NCBI GenBank assembly: GCA_023663385.1
Contig: JAMPHO010000008.1
Span: 1 to 45,014 of the forward strand
Origin: Alistipes timonensis
GTDB taxonomy: Bacteria; Bacteroidota; Bacteroidia; Bacteroidales; Muribaculaceae
Direction of reading: 5' to 3'
DNA: 45,014 bases
Made by a program: the position numbers and the translations under genes. Under the pieces are notes generated by a model. It was not told the DNA's origin. It searched no databases and worked only from the letters and a program-made list of their open reading frames with translations. This document shows, piece by piece, positions 34,224 through 43,222 of the stretch. Numbering within the stretch: the first letter of the stretch is position 1; the number at the start of each line of letters is the position of its first letter.

Positions 34224-37200
34224 TCAGCGCTTGAGGTACTTGTAGATTTCGGCGCCGTTGGCGGTTTCGATAGCCACGGCGTAGACGCCGGGGGCGAGGC
34301 GCTCGATGAGTTCGGCAACGCAGTCGCCGCGACCCTCGCTCACGATGGCGCCGGTGTAGGCGTTAACCACCATGCAGCTTATCACAGCGGCGCCGTCGGC
34401 CACCGCCTCGTTGATGCCGGACTCGGCCAGGGCCTTGTAGGCCGCCATCACGTCCTCGGCCGACATGGCCCCGGGAGCGATCACGAACTCGTCGAGCATA
34501 CCCTCGTAGGGGCGGGTGGTCTCGTCGCTGATACCCAGCATGAGGGGTTCGTTATTGTCGTTGATAGCGCCGGTTTTAACGCCGGTGGCGCGGGCTGCTT
34601 CCTTGCCGTCGATGTAGAGGAGCATCATCTCCTGCTCGACGTCGCGCACGCAGGCAATGTGGTGCCATTTTCCGTCGAAAGCCGCGCTGGCGTCGGCGAG
34701 TTTGCAGTCGCTTTTGGTCACATTGTCGTCGATTGAGAAGCAGAGGTAGCCGTTGCGACGTTCCAGGCCGATCCAGTTGCCGGTGGTTCCGGTCGAGGCG
34801 TTGGCCGAGTGGCTACCCTTGAAGAAGATGTAGGCGTCGGCGTCCTTGGAGTTCATCCACATATGCGCGGTGAAGCTCGATTTGCCGAGCTGGATAGCGT
34901 CGTAAGCCTCCTGGGTATAGCAGGAGCCGTTGCCGAACTCGGCGGCACCGCCCTTCACGCCGGTAGTGGCGACGGGCTGCGAAGCGCCGGCCGCGGCCTG
35001 GCCGTAAACGAGGTTGGGGGTAGTCGCTCCCACCTCGTCAAAGGGGAAGTAGGCGAGGTCCTTGCCGGTAGAGGCGTAGCGCTCGGCCACCTTTTCGGGA
35101 GTCATGGCCCCGTCGAAGATGGTGAGCTCGTCGAGCAGACCTTTGTAAGTGTTGTTGAAGTTCACATTGACGTTGCCGATCACGAGGGGCTCGTCGTTGT
35201 CGGCGATGGCCCCGGTGTTGTCGGCCCCGGAGGCCACCTGCTGGCCGTCGACGTAGAGATAGAGCGTATGGTTGAAGTGGTCGCGCACCATCACTATGTG
35301 GTGCCACTCATCGTTCATCCACTTGTCGGCCTCCTTGACGTAGGCCTGGCTTTTGGTCACGTCGTCGTCGATGGCGAAGTAGAGTACGCCGTTCTTTAGT
35401 TCGAGACCCACCCAGTTGCCAGAGGTGCCGGTGGCGGCATCTTTGGCGATGGAGCCTTTATGGAGAATGTAAGCGGCGTCGTCGGCCGATTTCATCCAGA
35501 ACTCGATCGAGAAGTCGCGTTCGCCAAGCTGCAGCTCGGGGTAGGTCTGCTGGGTGTAGTAGGCGGTGCCGTCGAGGGTGAGCGCTCCACCCTTCACGCC
35601 CTCGGCGGTGGTGGGGGCGGTGCCGGCGGCGAGGGTGGCGAAGCCGTTGACGTGGTTGCGGATCTGCTCGCCGACCTCGTCAAACGAGTAGTAGGCGAGC
35701 GGGGTGAGCTTTACCGATTTGGCTACCTTCACCTTGATAGTCATCGACGCGTTCTTGTCGTCGGTGGCGCCGGTGGTCGCGAGGTTTATCTCGAAGTTTC
35801 CGGCCTCGGCGGGAGTGCCGCTGAGGGTGCCTGTGAGGGTCGCGGTGTCAAACTCCCAGTTGAGTCCTTCGGGCACGTTGGTGGCGGTGATGCCGGTGGC
35901 GCGGAGTGCCTTTACCTTCACGGCTTCGATGGGGTCGCCTAAGTTGATGAGCTGGGCCGAGGCGCCTTCGCTGAGCATCAGCGCGGCACGGGTCTCGTAG
36001 CGATCCTCGGGCGAGTAGCTCAGGTGGGGCGGCTGGTTGTAGGCCGTGTTCTGCCATGCGATAGCCATGCGGTACTGGTGGTCCTGCATCAGGCAGTCGA
36101 GCTTGTACTCGGTGGGGATGGTGGTGGTGAAAATCAGCAGGTCGCTGTTGGTGGAGCCGTCGTGGAGTATCACCTCCTCGCGCCAGTCACCGAAGAGGTC
36201 GGCCGAGAGGTTGGGGGTAGCCTTGGTACCGTTGCATGACGCGGCGTTACTCCACTGATTGAAGTTCACAAGGGTGTTGATTTTCGAGAAGTCGGGTTCG
36301 GGCTTGCTGATGGTGGTGCCGTCGAGCAGCTCGTCGAGCAGGTCGCCGTCCCAGTAGATTCGGAAGTTGATCGGGGGGCGGTTGTCGGCGATAGCCTTGC
36401 CGTAGCTGTAGACCGACGCGTCGCTCGCGGCCCAGTATTCGTAACCGGGGAAGTTGGGCGACACGTTGGCGGCCAGGCCGCGGCCTATATCCTTGCCCGA
36501 CTGCTTCTTCATAAACAGAATTTCGCCGGTGCGGGCGTCGCGCATCTCGGTGTCGAAGGGGTATTCGGCCTTCGTTTCCTCGTGGGGCATAAACACCTGC
36601 AGCCCCTCGCGGTCGGGGAGCATCTTTGCCAGGTGGAGCGCGTCGCCGTGCCCTTCGTAGTCGTTCTTCGGGTTGGTGCGGTAGAGGAGGGTGCCGTCGT
36701 GGTCGAGCGCGCCGCCGCCATAGATGATTTCGTCCTTGCCGTCGAAGTCAACGTCGCCCACGGTCAGCGAGTGGGCGCCTTCGCCCCAGAGACCCTTGCC
36801 CTTAACTTTGGACTCGTGGAACCACACTTCCTGGAGCTTTCCGTCGCGGTAGTTCACGGCCCACACGAAGGCGCAGCGGTAGTAGCCGCGGGCAAAGATG
36901 GCCGAGGGGCGTTCGCCGTCGAGGTAGGCCACTCCGGCCAGGTAGCGGTCCGAGCGGTTGCAGTAGTTGTCGCCCCAGATGTCGGTGCCCACATAGTCGT
37001 AGGCGGGCTTGTAGGGGATGGTGCTGAGGGCTTCGCCGGTCTTGCCGCTGAACACGGTCAGATATTCCGAGCCGCCGCGCACATGGCCGTAGATTTTCGT
37101 CGGGTTGTCCTCGAACATACGGTAGTCGTCGGTCTCTTTGTCGTCGCCCAGGAGAACCCAGTTGCCCAGGCCGTCCTTGGTGCCGGGAGCTGTTTTGCAG

Positions 37201-37850
37201 ATCATCTCGGCCGAGCCGTCGCCGTCGAAGTCATACACCATGAACTGGGTGTAGTGGTTGCCCGAGCGGATGTTGTGGCCCAAGTTTACGCGCCAGAGCT
37301 TTGTGCCGTCGAGCTTGTAGCAGTCGATGATCGTGGGGCCGGTGAGACCTTTCGACGCGCTGTCCTTGGCGTCGGTGGGCATCCATTTCACGAAAAGCTC
37401 GTAAACGCCGTCGCCATCGACATCACCTACCGAAATATCGTCGGGGGTGTATTCGTGGAAGCTGGCGTTGCCCACGGGGCCTACCTTGCCGCTGTTGGGG
37501 CGGTCGAGGTGCACCTTGAAGTAAGGCTCGGCCCAGGCTGAGCAGCTGCCGCTGTCAAACATCGTGCCTCCGGCGTTGGCGCGTACCTCGTAGGTAGCGC
37601 CGGCGGTTCCGGCGGCGTCGGTGAAGTTAGTCACTTTGGAAATAGGGGCGTCGTTGATTTTCACCCCGTCGCGGTACACGTCGAACGTCGTCGAGGCGTC
37701 GTCGCTCACCAGCGAGCGCCACGAAATGAACACTCCGTTGTCCACCTTCACGGCTACCACACCTCGGGTGAGGTACTCCGCCTGGGGGGCGCCGAGGGCC
37801 TGGAGGCCCATCGAGGCAACGAGAGCGACGCTAAGCAAATACTTTTTCAT
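34224..37850 (-). CDS. PL11 rhamnogalacturonan lyase with two LamG domains and T9SS-like tail
   Basis: A 1208-residue secreted polysaccharide lyase. Signal peptide (about 1-20), PL11 rhamnogalacturonan-lyase beta-propeller (about 22-625, with the family start YLTRGVVAVKVDNGVFISWR and repeated Ca-binding-like DxDGDG loops such as VGDVDGDGVYELFVKW and YDFDGDGSAEMICKT), an Ig-like putative binding module (about 640-713), two LamG/concanavalin-like domains (about 720-936 and 938-1123, clearly duplicated), and a C-terminal module resembling a type IX sorting domain (VVNAYTGAIV...GVYAVAIETANG). It would cut the rhamnose-galacturonate backbone of pectin by beta-elimination. No SusC/SusD genes or other pectinases are nearby. 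A promoter lies 57 bases upstream. Confidence 0.9.
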   Translation of the reverse strand: MKKYLLSVALVASMGLQALGAPQAEYLTRGVVAVKVDNGVFISWRSLVSDDASTTFDVYRDGVKINDAPISKVTNFTDAAGTAGATYEVRANAGGTMFDSGSCSAWAEPYFKVHLDRPNSGKVGPVGNASFHEYTPDDISVGDVDGDGVYELFVKWMPTDAKDSASKGLTGPTIIDCYKLDGTKLWRVNLGHNIRSGNHYTQFMVYDFDGDGSAEMICKTAPGTKDGLGNWVLLGDDKETDDYRMFEDNPTKIYGHVRGGSEYLTVFSGKTGEALSTIPYKPAYDYVGTDIWGDNYCNRSDRYLAGVAYLDGERPSAIFARGYYRCAFVWAVNYRDGKLQEVWFHESKVKGKGLWGEGAHSLTVGDVDFDGKDEIIYGGGALDHDGTLLYRTNPKNDYEGHGDALHLAKMLPDREGLQVFMPHEETKAEYPFDTEMRDARTGEILFMKKQSGKDIGRGLAANVSPNFPGYEYWAASDASVYSYGKAIADNRPPINFRIYWDGDLLDELLDGTTISKPEPDFSKINTLVNFNQWSNAASCNGTKATPNLSADLFGDWREEVILHDGSTNSDLLIFTTTIPTEYKLDCLMQDHQYRMAIAWQNTAYNQPPHLSYSPEDRYETRAALMLSEGASAQLINLGDPIEAVKVKALRATGITATNVPEGLNWEFDTATLTGTLSGTPAEAGNFEINLATTGATDDKNASMTIKVKVAKSVKLTPLAYYSFDEVGEQIRNHVNGFATLAAGTAPTTAEGVKGGALTLDGTAYYTQQTYPELQLGERDFSIEFWMKSADDAAYILHKGSIAKDAATGTSGNWVGLELKNGVLYFAIDDDVTKSQAYVKEADKWMNDEWHHIVMVRDHFNHTLYLYVDGQQVASGADNTGAIADNDEPLVIGNVNVNFNNTYKGLLDELTIFDGAMTPEKVAERYASTGKDLAYFPFDEVGATTPNLVYGQAAAGASQPVATTGVKGGAAEFGNGSCYTQEAYDAIQLGKSSFTAHMWMNSKDADAYIFFKGSHSANASTGTTGNWIGLERRNGYLCFSIDDNVTKSDCKLADASAAFDGKWHHIACVRDVEQEMMLLYIDGKEAARATGVKTGAINDNNEPLMLGISDETTRPYEGMLDEFVIAPGAMSAEDVMAAYKALAESGINEAVADGAAVISCMVVNAYTGAIVSEGRGDCVAELIERLAPGVYAVAIETANGAEIYKYLKR

Positions 37851-37907
37851 CGCGTGAATGATAGGAATCAGATTAGGTTAAAAATGTTGTTCAGGTATTA
37901 ATTATCG

Positions 37908-37939
37908 CGAAATTAGAGAATTTTCGCCAATTCTCCCAA
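37908..37939 (-). promoter_or_regulatory. Promoter of the PL11 lyase
   Basis: Minus-strand TAATTTCG (37908-37915) with TTG (37937-37939) 21 bases upstream. The leader would be about 50 bases. Confidence 0.5.
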
Positions 37940-37973
37940 TCGTAGAGGGGTTTATCGTCGCGTCGGCGTCAAT

Positions 37974-38007
37974 GAAAAACCGCGGCAGGGGCTGTCGCCG
38001 ATGCCGC
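37974..38007 (-). terminator. Probable terminator after fabG
   Basis: Minus-strand stem TGCGGC.../...GCCGCG followed by TTTTTC, 35 bases past the fabG stop. The stem is only six to seven bp with a long loop. Confidence 0.5.
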
Positions 38008-38041
38008 AGTCGCGATAAATTTCTTTTCCGGGTGGGGAGGA

Positions 38042-38788
38042 TTACATGTTCATGCCGCCGTCGACCTGGATAACCTGGCCGGTGACGTAGCTCGACATGT
38101 CGGAGGCCAGGAAGGTGGCCACGTTGGCGATGTCGTCGACCGTGCCGCCGCGGCGCAGGGGGATTTTCTGGATCCAGTCCTTGCGGATGTCCTCGGGGAG
38201 GGCGGCGGTCATGGCTGTGTCGATGAAGCCCGGGGCGATGGCGTTGGCGCGGATGTTGCGCGAGCCTACCTCCTGGGCGATGCTCTTGGCCAGGGCGATC
38301 ATGCCGGCCTTGGAAGCGGCGTAGTTCGACTGGCCGGCGTTGCCGTGAACGCCCACCACGGATGCCATGTTGATGATTGAACCGTGCTTCTGGCGGAGCA
38401 TGATGGGGAGCACGGCGTGGATGAAGTTGAACGCGCCTTTGAGGTTGACGGCGATCACGGCGTCCCACTGGGCCTCGGTCATGCGCATCATCAGGCCGTC
38501 CTTGGTGATACCGGCGTTGTTCACCAGTATGTCGATCGAGCCGAAGTCCTTGTGGATTTCCTTAACCACTTCCTCGGTCTGGGCGAAGTCGGCGGCGTTG
38601 GAGGCGTAGCCTTTGGCTTTGACGCCCAAGGCGATGATTTCTTCTTCGGTTTTCTTGCCGTTCTCGTCGATCACGAGGTCGGTGAACGCTATGTTGGCCC
38701 CTTCGGCGGCGAAGCGCAGGGCGATTTCCTTGCCGATGCCGCGGGCGGCGCCGGTGATGAGGGCTGTCTTTCCTTCGAGAAGTTTCAT
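38042..38788 (-). CDS. fabG: 3-oxoacyl-ACP reductase
   Basis: A 248-residue short-chain dehydrogenase of the FabG type, reducing 3-oxoacyl-ACP with NADPH in fatty-acid elongation. The Rossmann motif is TGAARGIG at 12-19, NNAG is near 90-93, and the catalytic residues are Ser143, Tyr156 and Lys160 (SNYAASK). The C-terminal AIAPGFIDT and VTGQVIQVDGGMNM are typical. It starts 34 bases after the TetR-family gene on the same strand and probably shares its transcript. Confidence 0.94.
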   Translation of the reverse strand: MKLLEGKTALITGAARGIGKEIALRFAAEGANIAFTDLVIDENGKKTEEEIIALGVKAKGYASNAADFAQTEEVVKEIHKDFGSIDILVNNAGITKDGLMMRMTEAQWDAVIAVNLKGAFNFIHAVLPIMLRQKHGSIINMASVVGVHGNAGQSNYAASKAGMIALAKSIAQEVGSRNIRANAIAPGFIDTAMTAALPEDIRKDWIQKIPLRRGGTVDDIANVATFLASDMSSYVTGQVIQVDGGMNM

Positions 38789-38822
38789 AGGGAATGTTTT
38801 ATGAAATGTGATGTTTTGATGT

Positions 38823-39425
38823 TTACTTTTCGCTGGGGCGCCGCAGGGCTTCGACCACGAACTCTATCGTCTGGTCCTGCACGCGCTGCCGGTCGAGCCC
38901 GAGGTTTTCGAGGGCCTGCCGGTGGAGGGGGTTCTCGATGCCGAGCAGGAGCACCACCACGAGGCTCTCGGCCCGCTTGGCCTGCTCGCGGTCGAACTCG
39001 CCCGAGCGCACGCCCTCGGCGAGTATCTCCCTGACAATCTGCATCTCCTTGAGGGCGGCGAGGCGCTTCGTCCTCCCCGAGCGCCTGAAGTCGAGCTTCA
39101 GTAGGTCGGGTATGGAGTCGGGCATCTGCCAGCCGGTTGCCTGCCCGGCCACTATGTCGGCCCTCGCGTGAAGCAGCTCAGAGATGCGTTCGGCGGCGGG
39201 GGTGTCGTTGCTTATGATGCTCCGCTCGCGGCTCACCAGTTGCTCGCTCTCGCGCTCGATTACCGCCTGGTGTATCTCCTTTTTGTTTTTAAAATAGGTG
39301 TAAATGGTGCGCCGTCCCTTGTCCGAGGCGTTTGCTATGTCGAGCATAGTGGTGTTCTCCACCCCTTTGCGGGCGAAGAGCTGCCGTGCCACCTCGATAA
39401 GTTTGTCGCGGGTTTTGCTTCCCAT
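38823..39425 (-). CDS. TetR/AcrR family transcriptional regulator
   Basis: A 200-residue regulator with an N-terminal TetR helix-turn-helix (about 8-55, ARKGVENTTMLDIANASDKG then RRTIYTYFKNKKEI) and an all-helical ligand-binding part. It is first in a two-gene unit with fabG, so control of fatty-acid synthesis or sensing of an acyl ligand is plausible but not shown. A minus-strand TAACTTCG box at 39448-39455, 22 bases upstream, is a likely -7 element. Confidence 0.9.
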   Translation of the reverse strand: MGSKTRDKLIEVARQLFARKGVENTTMLDIANASDKGRRTIYTYFKNKKEIHQAVIERESEQLVSRERSIISNDTPAAERISELLHARADIVAGQATGWQMPDSIPDLLKLDFRRSGRTKRLAALKEMQIVREILAEGVRSGEFDREQAKRAESLVVVLLLGIENPLHRQALENLGLDRQRVQDQTIEFVVEALRRPSEK

Positions 39426-39525
39426 AACCTATTGTGTAAAATTCGTGCGAAGTTACTAAAAAAAGTTCATAACCGAAGAGTTTTGACGCAAAAAGGGTAG
39501 CAAAGGCCATTTTTCGGCATCTTCC

Positions 39526-39557
39526 TTTGGCTATCGGCGACGCTTTTGCTAATTTCG
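39526..39557 (+). promoter_or_regulatory. Promoter of the PBP4-type gene
   Basis: TTTG (39526-39529), a 20-base spacer and TAATTTCG (39550-39557), ending eight bases before the ATG at 39566. It is divergent to the TetR promoter. Confidence 0.65.
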
Positions 39558-39565
39558 TTGTTTAA

Positions 39566-40801
39566 ATGTTTATGGAAAAGATTCGCAAATCAAATATCGG
39601 CAGCGTAGCGCTGTTGAGGGGCTTCGCGCTCGCTATGGCGGCTTTCATCTGCGTGGTGTCGGTTCCGGCGGCCGACCTGGCCTTCGCTTCGCGCGAGGCG
39701 GCGCAGGTGGGAATCGTCGTGCGCGACCTCGCCACGGGGCGCGAAACGGTGGCTCTTAACCCCGACGTGGCCCTCACTCCGGCATCAATCACCAAATGCG
39801 TCACAGCCGCCGCGGTGTTCGCCGCCGGACTGGCCGACTCGCGGTTCGAGACCCCGGCATACGTCTCGGGTTCGGTAAGCGGTGGCGTGCTCGACGGTTC
39901 TGTGGTTATCGTCGGCAAGGGTGACCCTACCACTGGTCTGCGCTCCTTCCCCCGCGGCGACGGCCTGGCCGACAGCATTGCCGCCGCGCTAAATCGGATG
40001 GGGGTCCGCGAAATCACCGGCTCGATTCTGCCCGACTGCTCCTACCTCTCATCGCCCGGACCGAACTCCCGCTGGGAGATTGGCGACGCCGAATGGAGCT
40101 ACGGGGCAGGGCTCTACGCGCTGAACTATAACGGCAACACCCGCGGCACCGACCTCGCGCTCCCCGATCCCCCCGAGGCGTTCGCCGCCGAGGTGGAGGG
40201 CGCGCTCGCTCCGTTCGGTATAACTGTAGGGTGGGGGGCCGACGACCTCCCTCCGGCTGCCGAGCTCCGGCAGATTACCTCACATAAGTCGGCCGACTAT
40301 GAGGAGATTCTGACCCGTATGATGGTGCGCAGCGACAACCTCTTCGCCGAGGCCATGTTGCGGGCGCTCGCCCCAGGCTCGACCCTCAAAGGCGCGCTCG
40401 CCCGCGAGAAGGAGCTTCTCGGTAAGCTCGGACTGGAAACCACGAGGGTTGGGCTGTTCGACGGCAGCGGCCTCTCGCGCAACGACCGTTTCTCCCCCCG
40501 GTTCCTCGCCCGTCTGCTCGCGGTTATGGCCCGCCGCTCCGACGGCGCCCCCTATGCCGCGCTATTCCCCCTGGCGGGGCGCGACGGCACTGTGAAAAAA
40601 CTCCTCCGCGGCACCCGCCTCGAAGGGAAGCTCGCCCTGAAGAGCGGCAGCATGATGGGGGTGCTCTGTTACGCTGGCTACAAGCTCGATGCGAACAACC
40701 GCCCGACCCACGCCGTTGTGGTTATGGTCAACGGCTACTTCTGCCCCGCTGCCGAGGTGCGGAAAGCCATCCAGAGCTTCTTGCTCAAAACCTTCCCCTG
40801 A
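39566..40801 (+). CDS. dacB: D-alanyl-D-alanine carboxypeptidase/endopeptidase (PBP4 family)
   Basis: A 411-residue peptidase of family S13, which trims or cuts peptidoglycan peptides. The N-terminal hydrophobic segment (ALAMAAFICVVSVPAA) exports it. The active-site motifs are Ser74-x-x-Lys77 (TPASITKCV), Ser256-Asp-Asn258 (RSDNLFAEAML) and Lys359-Ser-Gly (LKSGSMMGV). It is shorter than E. coli PBP4 (477), so the inserted domains are reduced. Met3 (39572) is an alternative start. The gene to its right starts 50 bases later on the same strand. Confidence 0.92.
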   Translation: MFMEKIRKSNIGSVALLRGFALAMAAFICVVSVPAADLAFASREAAQVGIVVRDLATGRETVALNPDVALTPASITKCVTAAAVFAAGLADSRFETPAYVSGSVSGGVLDGSVVIVGKGDPTTGLRSFPRGDGLADSIAAALNRMGVREITGSILPDCSYLSSPGPNSRWEIGDAEWSYGAGLYALNYNGNTRGTDLALPDPPEAFAAEVEGALAPFGITVGWGADDLPPAAELRQITSHKSADYEEILTRMMVRSDNLFAEAMLRALAPGSTLKGALAREKELLGKLGLETTRVGLFDGSGLSRNDRFSPRFLARLLAVMARRSDGAPYAALFPLAGRDGTVKKLLRGTRLEGKLALKSGSMMGVLCYAGYKLDANNRPTHAVVVMVNGYFCPAAEVRKAIQSFLLKTFP

Positions 40802-40850
40802 ATCCCCGATTATCCCCTGAATTATTGTTGACAAACCTAACATACGTCCC

Positions 40851-41396
40851 ATGGTACTGACCGAGATGATAAACCTCGCCGCTGAAATAGCGGAGCAGCT
40901 CCTTGTAGCCAAGGACAATGAGAGCGACGGCCTCCTCCCCAAGACCAAGCTCGACATAATACGCCTGGCCGAGCTCGCCGCGACTCTGCCCGACCTCCCG
41001 GAGCCGACTCCCGAGCCGGAGCCCGTCCCCAAGGCGGAGCCCGCCCCTGAACCGGAGCCCGCCCGCGACTGTGGCGAGGCGACAGCCGAGCTTCCCAAAC
41101 CCGAGCCTCCCGAGCCCGAGCCCGAGCTCCCCAAGCCCCAAGCCCCCGCGCCTTCCGAGCAGGGCCTGGTAGCCGCCGAACTCCGCCGCCTGTTCTCCCT
41201 CAACGACCTGTTCCTCTTCCGGCGCGAGCTCTTCCAGGGTTCGCAGGTGCTGTTTGACCGCGCTTTGGAGGATGTGGGCGCGTGCTCCTCGGCCCCCGAG
41301 GCCCGCGAGATTCTGGTAAACAACTACGCCCTCGACCCCAAGCGCCCCGAGGCCAAGGAATTTCTCGCTGTGATAAGCGGACTTTTTGAAATCTGA
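40851..41396 (+). CDS. Conserved hypothetical protein with Pro/Glu repeat linker
   Basis: A 181-residue protein I cannot name. It has three parts: a helical N terminus (about 1-45, LTEMINLAAEIAEQLLVAK), a Pro/Glu-rich linker of about 60 residues with repeats such as PEPTPEPEPVPKAEPAPEPE, and a compact C-terminal region (about 104-181, LRRLFSLNDLFLFRRELFQG then a helix and LAVISGLFEI). The C-terminal part resembles a conserved Bacteroidota domain of unknown function. No signal peptide, so cytoplasmic. It ends eight bases before rsmI and is probably co-transcribed. Confidence 0.8.
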   Translation: MVLTEMINLAAEIAEQLLVAKDNESDGLLPKTKLDIIRLAELAATLPDLPEPTPEPEPVPKAEPAPEPEPARDCGEATAELPKPEPPEPEPELPKPQAPAPSEQGLVAAELRRLFSLNDLFLFRRELFQGSQVLFDRALEDVGACSSAPEAREILVNNYALDPKRPEAKEFLAVISGLFEI

Positions 41397-41404
41397 AACT
41401 ACTT

Positions 41405-42139
41405 ATGAGCGGAAAACTTTATGTGGTGCCCACCCCGGTGGGCAATCTGGCCGATATGGCGCCACGCGCCATAGAGACCCTGCGCCAGGCGTCGCTGATT
41501 CTGGCCGAGGACACGCGCACGTCGTCGGTGGTCACCAAGCATTTCGGCATCAACACCCCGATGCAGGCCTACCATAAATTCAACGAGCACGCCGCGACCG
41601 CCCCCTTCCTCGAACGGCTCAAAGGGGGCGAGACAATCGCGCTGGTATCCGACGCGGGCACCCCCGCCATCTCCGATCCGGGCTTCCTGCTGGTGCGCGC
41701 TTGTCGCGAGAACGGTATCGAGGTAGAGACGCTCCCCGGTCCCACGGCCTTCGTGCCGGCGCTCGTCAATTCCGGCCTCCCGTGCGACCGCTTCACGTTC
41801 GAGGGGTTCCTCCCCCCGAAAAAGGGGCGCGCTTCGAGGCTCGCCTCCCTGGCCGCGGAGCCCCGCACCTTTATAATATATGAGTCGCCGCTGCGCTTGG
41901 CCAAAACCCTCTCGGAACTTGCCGCGGCTTGCGGCCCCGACCGCCCCGCCTCCGTGTCGCGCGAAATATCCAAACTCCACAACACGACCCACAACGGAAC
42001 CCTCGCCGAACTCGCCGAATATTTTTCCGTGAACAATCCGAAAGGGGAAATCGTTATTGTTGTATCGGGCAAGACCGACAAGGCCGACGGCCCGAAAGTC
42101 CATAAAAACAAATACCGTTCAAACGAAAACGACGACTGA
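41405..42139 (+). CDS. rsmI: 16S rRNA (cytidine1402-2'-O)-methyltransferase
   Basis: A 244-residue SAM-dependent methyltransferase of the tetrapyrrole-methylase fold that 2'-O-methylates C1402 in 16S rRNA. Family motifs are PTPVGNLADMAPRAIETLRQ, AEDTRTSS, YHKFNEHA, LVSDAGTPAISDPGF and PGPTAFVPALVNSGLP, with the C-terminal FEGFLPPKKGRAS and YESPLRL. The length is slightly under E. coli RsmI. The last residues (HKNKYRSNENDD) are a polar tail. Confidence 0.96.
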   Translation: MSGKLYVVPTPVGNLADMAPRAIETLRQASLILAEDTRTSSVVTKHFGINTPMQAYHKFNEHAATAPFLERLKGGETIALVSDAGTPAISDPGFLLVRACRENGIEVETLPGPTAFVPALVNSGLPCDRFTFEGFLPPKKGRASRLASLAAEPRTFIIYESPLRLAKTLSELAAACGPDRPASVSREISKLHNTTHNGTLAELAEYFSVNNPKGEIVIVVSGKTDKADGPKVHKNKYRSNENDD

Positions 42140-42187
42140 AACATTCACAACTTTAACACTGATTCAGAACATTACTATCCATTTATT

Positions 42188-43057
42188 ATGAAGACGCTTA
42201 CATACACCGTGCTCGCCGCCCTCGTATTCGGAGTGGCCGCCTGCGACTCCAAGAAGAACTCCCAGGAAGGTGCCGACAACTATCCTACCACCGCCGACTC
42301 CCTGAAGGTGGCCATGGCCAACCAGGACTCCCTCCTGATGCTCGTCAACGATATTTCCGAGGGTATGGCCCAGATCAAGCAGCTGGAGAACATCCTGTCG
42401 TCGACCGGCGACCTCACCGCTGAATCGAAGGACCGCCGCCAGCAGATCCGCGACGATATGATGGCTATCCAGCAGACACTCCAGCAGCGCCGCGACCGTC
42501 TGGCCGAGCTTGAAAAGAAACTCAACGCCTCCGACGGCAACAATAAAACCCTCCAGCGCACCATCGAGACTCTGAAAAAGCAGATCGCCGACCAGGAGGG
42601 CACAATCGAGGGTCTCCGCGGCGAACTCGCCCAGGCCAACATCAACATCGAGCGCCTCACCGCCGCTACCGACTCGCTCAACACCGCGGTGAAGGACGTT
42701 ACCGAGGCCAAGGACCTCGCCCAGGAAGAGGCGACGAAGCTCACCAACGAGCTCAACACCTGCTACTACGTCGTAGGGTCAAACAAGGAGCTCAAAGAAG
42801 CCAAGATTATCGAAGGGGGCTTCCTCCGCAAGACCAAGGTGCTCCCCGAGGACTTCCAGCTCAACGCCTTCCTCAAGGCCGACAAGCGCACCCTCACTTC
42901 CATACCCCTGCACTCCAAGAAGGGCAAGGTGATGACCCAGCAGCCCCAGAACTCCTACGAGATCGTGGAGGACGCCGCCGGACAGAAGATTCTCAAAATC
43001 ACCGACGCCACCGCTTTCTGGAACAAGTCCAACTATCTCGTGATCCAGATCGACTAA
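42188..43057 (+). CDS. Lipoprotein with long coiled coil
   Basis: A 289-residue predicted lipoprotein. The signal peptide ends in a lipobox with Cys19 (VFGVAAC) followed by Asp. Residues about 38-195 form heptad-rich helices with frequent Lys, Glu, Gln and Leu (KKQIADQEGTIEGLRGELAQ), typical of a coiled coil. The C-terminal third (YYVVGSNKELKEAKIIEGGF, then a beta-rich part) looks globular. I do not recognise a named family with confidence. It may be an envelope-spanning or division-linked structural protein, but that is a guess. Confidence 0.82.
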   Translation: MKTLTYTVLAALVFGVAACDSKKNSQEGADNYPTTADSLKVAMANQDSLLMLVNDISEGMAQIKQLENILSSTGDLTAESKDRRQQIRDDMMAIQQTLQQRRDRLAELEKKLNASDGNNKTLQRTIETLKKQIADQEGTIEGLRGELAQANINIERLTAATDSLNTAVKDVTEAKDLAQEEATKLTNELNTCYYVVGSNKELKEAKIIEGGFLRKTKVLPEDFQLNAFLKADKRTLTSIPLHSKKGKVMTQQPQNSYEIVEDAAGQKILKITDATAFWNKSNYLVIQID

Positions 43058-43083
43058 TCACACAAAGGCTTAACCCCCATATG

Positions 43084-43117
43084 GCAGCCGCGCCCGTTTT
43101 GGCGCGGCTGCTTTTTT
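43084..43117 (+). terminator. Terminator after the lipoprotein gene
   Basis: Perfect 11-bp stem GCAGCCGCGCC/GGCGCGGCTGC with a six-base loop and six T. Confidence 0.92.
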
Positions 43118-43148
43118 GTCATTAGCCGGATAGCTTGCAGGCGGTGAT

Positions 43149-43180
43149 TTTGCGGGGATGGGGGGAAATGGCTAACTTCG
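43149..43180 (+). promoter_or_regulatory. Promoter of the Fsr-type transporter
   Basis: TTTG (43149-43152), a 20-base spacer and TAACTTCG (43173-43180), 43 bases before the ATG at 43223. Confidence 0.6.
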
Positions 43181-43222
43181 CGGTCGGAAAAGTTTATTAT
43201 AAGGAAAAGATTGTTTTTTGCT

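Noticed and set aside
33846..34736. 296-codon plus-strand frame across the structured region
   Set aside because: It mixes hairpin-derived residues with sequence antisense to the PL11 lyase, and crosses the lyase terminator.
43211..43222. TTG start for the Fsr-type transporter
   Set aside because: An ATG four codons later gives a normal N terminus, and nothing supports the TTG.
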